Origin: an uncultured Actinomycetospora sp.
Lineage (GTDB): Bacteria > Actinomycetota > Actinomycetes > Mycobacteriales > Pseudonocardiaceae
Direction of reading: 5' to 3'
Assembly (NCBI GenBank): GCA_902805495.1
Contig: CADCTH010000076.1
Location: 1-6,926 of the forward strand
DNA: 6,926 bases
The notes below the pieces were generated by a model. That model made no database searches. It had not been told where the DNA came from and saw only the letters and a list, made by a program, of their open reading frames with translations. Positions 1 to 5,101 of the stretch are shown here, in pieces. Both the position numbers and the translations under genes were made by a program. Positions within the stretch are counted from its first letter, which is position 1; every line of letters starts with the position of its first letter.

Positions 1-864
1 CAGGGCGTTCGCCTCCCCCGGCGGGCCGGGCGGGGCGACGTCGGTGACCGCGGCGAGGGGGACGCCGTCACCGTCGGGAGCACCGAAGGCCCGGTCCACC
101 AGCTGCCCGTCGACGATCCCGAGCTGGTCCGGCTCCGGCACCCCGCGGGTGAAGCCGACGTGGCGCGGGGCGGGCGCAGCGATGAGCAGGGCGGCGGCCT
201 CGCGGTCGTCGAGGCCCGCGACGGCCACGTCGCCGCGCAGCACCCGCGCCTTCGCCGCGCCGTAGGCGGCCATCGAGCCGTGCCAGTCGAGGTGGTCCTC
301 GGCGAGGTTGAGCACCGCCCCCGGGAACGGGCGCACCGACGGCGACCACTCCAGCTGGAAGCTCGAGAGCTCCACCGCGAGCACCCGGTGCCCGGCGCGC
401 AGGGCATCGACGATCGGCAGGCCGATGTTGCCGCAGGCGACGGTGTCCTCCCCCGCCGCGCGCAGGATCGCCTCGAGCATCGTCGTGGTCGTCGTCTTGC
501 CGTTGGTGCCGGTGACCGCGAGCCAGCGCGGCGGGCCGTCCGGGCACACCGCCGGGTCGTCGCCCAGCCACCACGCGAGCTCGGGCTCGCCGACCATCGG
601 CACGCCGGCCTCGCGGGCGGCGACCGCGAGCGGGGCGTCCGTGCGGAAGCCCGGGCTGGTGACGACCAGGTCGGCACCGTCGGGCAGCGCCGAGAGCTCG
701 CGGGTGCGGGCGACGGGCCGGTCGCCGAGCGCGTCGAGCTGGGCCTGCTCGCCGTCGGCGACCGTCACCCGCGCCCCGAGGTGGAGCAGCACGTCGACGA
801 CGGAGACCCCGGTGCGCCGGGCGCCGGCGACGAGGACGTGGCGGCCTTCCCAGGTCGAGCTCAT
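1..864 (-). CDS. murD: UDP-N-acetylmuramoyl-L-alanine--D-glutamate ligase (MurD), 3' end cut off
   Basis: This is the cytoplasmic Mur ligase that adds D-glutamate to UDP-MurNAc-L-Ala using ATP. The frame is open from ATG at 864 to the window edge, giving 288 codons; family members are about 450-490 residues, so most of the C-terminal domain is missing. Residues 9-22 (VLVAGARRTG...) form the nucleotide-sugar-binding Rossmann-like start. The ATP P-loop GTNGKTT is at 119-125 (Lys123). It is followed by GNIGLP (145-150), ELSSFQLE (165-172) and the metal-site stretch EDHLDWH (189-195). Lys205 sits where the carbamylated lysine of the family is expected. The ATG overlaps the mraY stop as ATGA (864-861). 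Only a G-run lies directly before the start and no spaced Shine-Dalgarno is visible, so translation is probably coupled to mraY. The usual GxHNxxNAL motif reads GPPGEANAL at 280-288, and the first Rossmann loop reads GARRTG in place of the common GxGxTG. Identification as MurD is firm from motifs and from its position after mraY. Confidence 0.96.
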   Translation of the reverse strand, partial: MSSTWEGRHVLVAGARRTGVSVVDVLLHLGARVTVADGEQAQLDALGDRPVARTRELSALPDGADLVVTSPGFRTDAPLAVAAREAGVPMVGEPELAWWLGDDPAVCPDGPPRWLAVTGTNGKTTTTTMLEAILRAAGEDTVACGNIGLPIVDALRAGHRVLAVELSSFQLEWSPSVRPFPGAVLNLAEDHLDWHGSMAAYGAAKARVLRGDVAVAGLDDREAAALLIAAPAPRHVGFTRGVPEPDQLGIVDGQLVDRAFGAPDGDGVPLAAVTDVAPPGPPGEANAL

Positions 865-1928
865 CCCCCGGAGGCCGCCAGCCACTCGCTGTAGAAGAGC
901 CCCAGCCCCAGCGCGCAGCAGATCGCCGCGAGCAGCCAGAACCGGATGATCACCGTGGTCTCGGCCCACCCGGCGAGCTCGAAGTGGTGGTGGAACGGGG
1001 CCATGCGGAACGGTCGCCGTCGCGTCGTGCGGAAGACCGCGACCTGCAGCACCACCGACAGGGCCTCGACGACGAACACGCCGCCGAGCACGACGAGCAG
1101 CAGCTCGGTGCGGGTGACCATGCTCAGCCCGGCGAAGAGCCCGCCGAGCGCGAGCGACCCGGTGTCGCCCATGAAGATCCTGGCCGGGGAGGCGTTCCAC
1201 CACAGGAACCCGATGCACGCGCCCATCGCCGCCGCGGCCACGAGCGTCACGTCGAGGGGGTCGCGGACCTGGTAGCAGCCCGCCTCGATCTGCACGCCGC
1301 AGGCGTTGCGGAACTGCCAGAACGAGACGATGAGGTAGGTGGCCAGCACCATCGCCGACGTCCCCGCCGCGAGGCCGTCGAGCCCGTCGGTGAGGTTCAC
1401 CGCGTTCGACCAGGCCGTCACCACGAGGTAGCAGAAGACGACGAACCCGACCGCGCCGAGGCTGACCACCGCGATGTCGCGGACGAAGGACAGGTTGGGC
1501 GAGGCAGGCGTCAGCCCCTGTTCGTCGGGGAACTGCAGCGCGAGCACGCCGAAGAGCACCGCGGTGACGAACTGGCCGACGAGCTTCGCGGTCTTGTTCA
1601 GCCCCAGGTTGCGCTGTCGCCGGATCTTGATGAAGTCGTCGAGGAAGCCGACGACCCCCAGCGACGTCATCAGCATCAGCACCAGCAGGCCGGACGCGGA
1701 GATGGCGACGTCGCCGACGAGGTGGGCCACGAGGTAGCCGGCCCACACCGCGGTGAGGATCGCGACGCCGCCCATGGTGGGCGTGCCCCGCTTGCCGCGG
1801 TGGCTCTGCGGCCCCTCCTCGCGGATCTCCTGGCCGAACCCCTGCTTGATGAACAGCCGGATCACGTACGGGGTCAGCAGGATCGACACGGCCAGCGCGA
1901 CGCCCGCCGCGACCAGCACGCCCCTCAT
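861..1928 (-). CDS. mraY: Phospho-N-acetylmuramoyl-pentapeptide-transferase (MraY)
   Basis: This integral membrane enzyme transfers phospho-MurNAc-pentapeptide from UDP to undecaprenyl phosphate, making lipid I and releasing UMP. The protein is 355 residues, the normal family size. It has about ten hydrophobic segments, near 4-24, 53-72, 80-96, 117-132, 152-172, 188-204, 228-243, 257-272, 276-296 and 328-346. Signature motifs are in the expected order: SHRGKRGTPTMGG (42-54), DDFIK with the Asp pair 97-98, NLTDGLDGLA (178-187), MGDTGS (253-258) and the cytoplasmic HHHFE (313-317). A short loop at about 209-226 carries Cys210 and Cys218 before VRDPLD. The ATG at 1928 overlaps the murF stop as ATGA, and a clear GGAGG six bases upstream supports this start. 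Its own TGA overlaps the murD ATG. The location between murF and murD is the standard dcw order. Confidence 0.98.
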   Translation of the reverse strand: MRGVLVAAGVALAVSILLTPYVIRLFIKQGFGQEIREEGPQSHRGKRGTPTMGGVAILTAVWAGYLVAHLVGDVAISASGLLVLMLMTSLGVVGFLDDFIKIRRQRNLGLNKTAKLVGQFVTAVLFGVLALQFPDEQGLTPASPNLSFVRDIAVVSLGAVGFVVFCYLVVTAWSNAVNLTDGLDGLAAGTSAMVLATYLIVSFWQFRNACGVQIEAGCYQVRDPLDVTLVAAAAMGACIGFLWWNASPARIFMGDTGSLALGGLFAGLSMVTRTELLLVVLGGVFVVEALSVVLQVAVFRTTRRRPFRMAPFHHHFELAGWAETTVIIRFWLLAAICCALGLGLFYSEWLAASGG

Positions 1929-3394
1929 CGGGCCCCTCCCCCGTGGACCAGGGTCTCGGCCACCCGCTCGAGGCCGGCCGCCCGCGACGCCTTGATCAGC
2001 ACGACGTCACCGGGCCCGACCCCCTCCGCCACCGCGACGGCGGCCGCCGCGGCGTCGGGGACGAGCTGGGCGTCGACGCCGGCCTGCGCCGCCGCCTCGT
2101 GCAGGCGCGCCACCGCGTCGTCGTCGCCCACCACGACGAGCCGGTCGACGCCGGTGCGCGCGACCTCCCGCCCGATCTCGGTGTGGGCGGCCGCGGCGTC
2201 GTCGCCGAGCTCGGCCATGACGCCCAGGACCGCGGTGTGGCGCCCGCCCATCGCGCCCAGCGTGGCGAGCGCGGCCCGCATCGACTCGGGGTTGGCGTTG
2301 TAGGCGTCGTTGAGCACCCGGACACCGTCGGCGCGCTCGGTGAGCTCCATGCGCCAGCGCGAGCGCGGCGCGGCGGTGCCCAGGCGCGCGGCGATCGTGG
2401 CGACGTCGAGCCCCGCCTCGAGCGCGACCGCGGCGGCGGCCAGGGCGTTGTCGACGTGGTGGGCGCCGTGCAGCCCGAGGGTCACCGGGGCCTCGCCGGC
2501 CGGCGTGACCAGTCGGAACGTCGCGCGGCCGGCGTCGTCGAGCACCACGTCGGCGGCGCGGACCTGCGCCTCCGGTGCGCGGCCGGCGTGCACCACGCGG
2601 GCGTCGGTGCGCTGCGCCATCGCGGCGACCACGGGGTCGTCGGCGCCGAGGGCGGCCACCGCCGTCGCGGCGAGCGCCTCCACCAGCTCGCCCTTGGCCT
2701 GCGCGATCGCCTCGCGGGACCCGAACTCGCCGAGGTGCGCCGAGCCGACGTTGAGCACCACGCCGACGCGCGGCGGGGCGACCCGGCACAGGGCGGCGAC
2801 GTGGCCGGGCCCGCGGGCGGAGAGCTCGAGGACGAGGTGGCGGGTGGTGCGCGTGGCGCGCAGCGCGGTCCACGGGTGGCCCAGCTCGTTGTTGAACGAC
2901 CCGGGCGGTGCGACGGTCTCTCCGAGACCCTCGAGCAGGTGCGCGGTGAGGTCCTTGGTCGACGTCTTGCCCGACGAGCCCGTGATGCCGACGACGAGCA
3001 GCCCGCTGCCGGCGACGGGGTCGACGAGGGTGTCGACGACGTGGCGGGCGAGCACGGCCAGCGCCGCGAGGACCCCGGCGCCGGCGCCCTCGGTGTCGGC
3101 GGCGAGGACGTAGGAGCTCGAGACGGCCTGCACGGGCGGGACGATCACCGTGGGTATCCCGCCCTCCGCGTCGACCTCGCGGGCCGCGAGCACCCCGGCC
3201 GCGCCGGAGGCCATCGCGGCGGCGACGAAGTCGTGGCCGTCGACGCGCTCGCCGGGCAGGGCGACGAACAGCCCGCCGGGAGCGACCGCGCGGCTGTCGA
3301 ACTCGACGGTGCCGGTGACGCGCTCGTCGCCCGTGGCGCCGTGCAGCCGGCCGCCGGTGAGACGGGCGACGTCGGCGAGGGTCAGGTCGATCAC
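1925..3394 (-). CDS. murF: UDP-MurNAc-tripeptide--D-alanyl-D-alanine ligase (MurF)
   Basis: This cytoplasmic ligase attaches D-Ala-D-Ala to UDP-MurNAc-L-Ala-D-Glu-mDAP, the last step before MraY. The protein is 489 residues, typical for the family. The N-terminal substrate domain contains the VEFDSRAVAPGGLFVAL stretch (30-46). The ATP P-loop GSSGKTST is at 139-146 (Lys143). It is followed by SFNNELGHP (166-174), LELSARGPG (189-197), NVGSAHLGEFGS (215-226) and Lys234, the likely carbamylated lysine. GAHHVDNALAA (310-320) is the HNxxNAL equivalent, RWRME is at 346-350, LNDAYNANPESM at 361-372 and IKASRAAGLE at 467-476. The start is GTG at 3394, overlapping the murE TGA as GTGA. A partial Shine-Dalgarno (AGGGCGG) lies six bases upstream. 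The stop overlaps the mraY ATG. Residues 99-132, just before the P-loop, are rich in Ala, Gly and Val. I see no missing catalytic motif. Confidence 0.97.
   Translation of the reverse strand: MIDLTLADVARLTGGRLHGATGDERVTGTVEFDSRAVAPGGLFVALPGERVDGHDFVAAAMASGAAGVLAAREVDAEGGIPTVIVPPVQAVSSSYVLAADTEGAGAGVLAALAVLARHVVDTLVDPVAGSGLLVVGITGSSGKTSTKDLTAHLLEGLGETVAPPGSFNNELGHPWTALRATRTTRHLVLELSARGPGHVAALCRVAPPRVGVVLNVGSAHLGEFGSREAIAQAKGELVEALAATAVAALGADDPVVAAMAQRTDARVVHAGRAPEAQVRAADVVLDDAGRATFRLVTPAGEAPVTLGLHGAHHVDNALAAAAVALEAGLDVATIAARLGTAAPRSRWRMELTERADGVRVLNDAYNANPESMRAALATLGAMGGRHTAVLGVMAELGDDAAAAHTEIGREVARTGVDRLVVVGDDDAVARLHEAAAQAGVDAQLVPDAAAAAVAVAEGVGPGDVVLIKASRAAGLERVAETLVHGGGAR
1935..1939 (-). promoter_or_regulatory. 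Shine-Dalgarno of mraY
   Basis: The minus strand reads GGAGG here, six bases before the mraY ATG and within the last codons of murF. It is the clearest ribosome binding site in the window. It fixes the mraY start and suggests that mraY can recruit ribosomes on its own as well as by coupling to murF. Confidence 0.75.
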
Positions 3395-5037
3395 GCGGGA
3401 CCGCCCTGGGCGTGCCGGATCGCCCGTTCCAGCTCGTCGACGTCGGAGAACGGGAGCAACCGGTCGCCCACCTGCTGGCCCGTCTCGTGGCCCTTGCCGG
3501 CCACGACGACGACGTCACTGGGACGCGCGGCGGCCACGTCGGCGGCGATCGCGGCGCGGCGGTCGCCGATCTCGCTGACCTCGGCGCCGGTGTCCTGCCG
3601 GGCGCCCGCCAGCACCTCGGCGCGGATGGCGGCCGGGTCCTCGCTGCGCGGGTTGTCGTCGGTGACCCACAGGTGGTCCGAGAGCTGGGCGGCCAGGCGG
3701 CCCATCACCGGGCGCTTGGCGCGGTCGCGGTCGCCGCCGCAGCCCAGCACCGTGAGCACCCGGCCCTCGGTCTGGGCCCGCAGCGTCTCCAGCAGCGCGC
3801 CCACGGCGGCCGGCTTGTGCGCGTAGTCGACGACGGCGAGGAAGGGCTGGCCCGCCTCGACCCGCTGCATGCGCCCGGGCACGCGGACCTGCGCGAGCCC
3901 GCGCACCAGCGCCGCCGGGTCGTGACCCGCGGCGTGGCCGCAGGCGAGCGCGAGCAGCGCGTTGGTCACGTTGAACGCGCCGGGCAGCCGCAGCGTCGCG
4001 GGCAGCTCCAGGCCGTCGGGGCCGTGGACGGTGAAACGCTGGGTGCCGTCGGGCAGGGCGACGAGATCGGTGGCCGACCAGTCGGCGTCGGGCGTCCCGA
4101 CGGTGACCGTCCCCTCGCGGACCAGCCGCAGGCCCCACGGCGAGTCGACGCAGACCACCTCGCGCGCGGCGCGCCCGTCGAAGAGCTGCGCCTTCGCCGC
4201 GAAGTAGTCCTCCATGTCGGCGTGGAAGTCGAGGTGCTCGGCGGAGAGGTTGGTGAACGCCCCCACCGCGAACCGGGTGCCCGCCACACGGCCGAGCGCC
4301 AGCGCGTGGCTGGAGACCTCCATGGCGACGTGCGTCGCGCCGCCGTCGGCCATCGTCGCGAGCAGGGCCTGCAGGTCGGGCGCCTCGGGCGTGGTGAACG
4401 CGCTGGGCAGCCGGCGTCCCGCGAGGCGGGTCTCGACGGTGCCGAGCAGCCCGGTGCGCGCGCCGGCGGCGGCCAGCGCGGCCTCGAGCAGGTAGACGGT
4501 GGTGGTCTTGCCGCTGGTGCCGGTGACGCCGAGGACGTCGAGGCGCGTGGAGGGGTCGCCGTAGATGCGCGCGGCGGCGGGGCCGAGGGCGGCGCGCGGG
4601 TCGGCGTGCACGAGCAGCGGGACCCCGGCCTCGAGGGCGGCCTCGCGCAGGCTCGCGCGCTCGGCGCCGGCGGCGTCGGTCAGGACGGCCGCGGCGCCGC
4701 GGGCGAGGGCATCGGCGGCGTGGTCGGCGCCGTGCGTGCGTGCCCCGGCGAGCGCACCGAAGAGGTCGCCCGGGCGCACCTCGTGGGCGCGCAGCGTGGC
4801 CCCGGTGACCGCGGCCGTGTCGGGGCCGCGGAGCTCCACCGGACCGTCGCCGGGCCGCGCCTCGTGGATGCGCGTGATCACCTCGGTGATCGTCACGGGG
4901 GTCACGCGGGCGGGCCGCAGGGGCCCGTCACCGGCGTCACCCGACCCGCCGGCCGCGGCGTCCGGGAAGCCGTCGGCGACCGCGCCCCCGGTGGCCCCGG
5001 CGGCGCTGTCCTCGGTCCTCGGCGGTGCGGCAGGCAC
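3391..5037 (-). CDS. murE: UDP-MurNAc-L-alanyl-D-glutamate--2,6-diaminopimelate ligase (MurE)
   Basis: This cytoplasmic ligase adds the third stem-peptide residue. The motif DNPRSEDP (461-468) matches the DNPR signature of meso-diaminopimelate-adding enzymes, whereas lysine-adding enzymes differ at the Arg, so the wall is predicted to be mDAP type. Other landmarks are VTGATLRAHEVRPGDLF (77-93), the P-loop GTSGKTTT (173-180, Lys177), TTPEAPDLQ (215-223), MEVSSHAL (239-246), NLSAEHLDFH (263-272), Lys282 as the likely carbamylated lysine, VPGRMQRVE (386-394), DYAHKPA (404-410), GGDRDRAKRP (434-443) and GKGHE (514-518). The total is 548 residues, slightly long because of about 45 N-terminal residues rich in Ala, Gly, Asp and Pro that look disordered. 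GTG at 5037 is the first possible start after an in-frame TGA at 5055-5053, but its ribosome site is weak. GTG codons at residues 45, 48 and 53 are alternatives. The stop overlaps murF. Confidence 0.97.
   Translation of the reverse strand: MPAAPPRTEDSAAGATGGAVADGFPDAAAGGSGDAGDGPLRPARVTPVTITEVITRIHEARPGDGPVELRGPDTAAVTGATLRAHEVRPGDLFGALAGARTHGADHAADALARGAAAVLTDAAGAERASLREAALEAGVPLLVHADPRAALGPAAARIYGDPSTRLDVLGVTGTSGKTTTVYLLEAALAAAGARTGLLGTVETRLAGRRLPSAFTTPEAPDLQALLATMADGGATHVAMEVSSHALALGRVAGTRFAVGAFTNLSAEHLDFHADMEDYFAAKAQLFDGRAAREVVCVDSPWGLRLVREGTVTVGTPDADWSATDLVALPDGTQRFTVHGPDGLELPATLRLPGAFNVTNALLALACGHAAGHDPAALVRGLAQVRVPGRMQRVEAGQPFLAVVDYAHKPAAVGALLETLRAQTEGRVLTVLGCGGDRDRAKRPVMGRLAAQLSDHLWVTDDNPRSEDPAAIRAEVLAGARQDTGAEVSEIGDRRAAIAADVAAARPSDVVVVAGKGHETGQQVGDRLLPFSDVDELERAIRHAQGGPA
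3401..3408 (-). promoter_or_regulatory. Partial Shine-Dalgarno of murF
   Basis: The minus strand reads CAGGGCGG, six bases upstream of the murF GTG and inside the murE coding end. The match to the anti-Shine-Dalgarno is imperfect, but the spacing is right. Together with the GTGA overlap it supports GTG at 3394 as the start. Confidence 0.45.
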
Positions 5038-5041
5038 GATG

Positions 5042-5065
5042 GCGAAGGCTACTCACCGTCTTCGC
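5042..5065 (-). promoter_or_regulatory. Inverted repeat (possible RNA hairpin) next to the murE start
   Basis: On the transcript, GCGAAG and CTTCGC form a perfect 6-bp stem around a 12-base loop. The loop holds GGTGAG, the only Shine-Dalgarno-like sequence before murE, and the stem ends four bases before the GTG start. Measured along the sequence, GGTGAG is 15 bases from the GTG, which is too far for a normal site. No downstream T-tract is present, so it does not look like an intrinsic terminator. A regulatory role is inference, and short GC-rich inverted repeats can arise by chance. Confidence 0.35.
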
Positions 5066-5081
5066 GGGCCTCGGCAGGCCC
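5066..5081 (-). promoter_or_regulatory. Inverted repeat (possible RNA hairpin) in the ftsI-murE spacer
   Basis: On the transcript, GGGCCT and AGGCCC form a perfect 6-bp stem with a four-base GCCG loop. It directly abuts the second inverted repeat at 5042-5065, so the two stems could stack. No U-run follows, so a strong Rho-independent terminator is unlikely. It could be a weak attenuator, an mRNA-processing or stability element, or chance. It lies in the only gap between genes in this operon segment. Confidence 0.35.
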
Positions 5082-5084
5082 TGT

Positions 5085-5100
5085 GCTGAGCAACGCTGAG
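5085..5100. repeat. Short direct repeat GCTGAG
   Basis: GCTGAG occurs at 5085-5090 and again at 5095-5100, ten bases apart, just downstream of the ftsI stop codon. The one-turn spacing would suit a DNA-binding site, but two 6-mers are weak evidence. No function is assigned. Confidence 0.2.
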
Positions 5101-5101
5101 A

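Noticed and set aside
984..2303. A plus-strand open frame of about 439 codons opposite mraY and murF
   Set aside because: It is antisense to well-supported genes. Its product is His/Arg/Asp/Glu-rich with no domain signature.
2007..3518. A minus-strand open frame of about 503 codons in another frame of murF
   Set aside because: It is extremely Arg/Pro-rich, the typical appearance of an off-frame GC-rich gene, and MurF in the proper frame has every expected motif.
1943..3826. A plus-strand open frame of about 627 codons opposite murF and the 3' part of murE
   Set aside because: It lies fully antisense to genes with intact catalytic motifs. Its translation is Arg/Gly/Ala/Val/His-rich with no recognisable domain, and long antisense frames are expected at this GC content because stop codons are rare.
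5038..5101. An intrinsic terminator between ftsI and murE
   Set aside because: The hairpins have short stems and no T-run follows on the transcribed strand. murE also needs transcription from upstream, because no promoter is visible.
5038..5101. A promoter for murE in the spacer
   Set aside because: A TTGCTC element exists on the minus strand, but nothing like a -10 hexamer follows at 16-18 bases.
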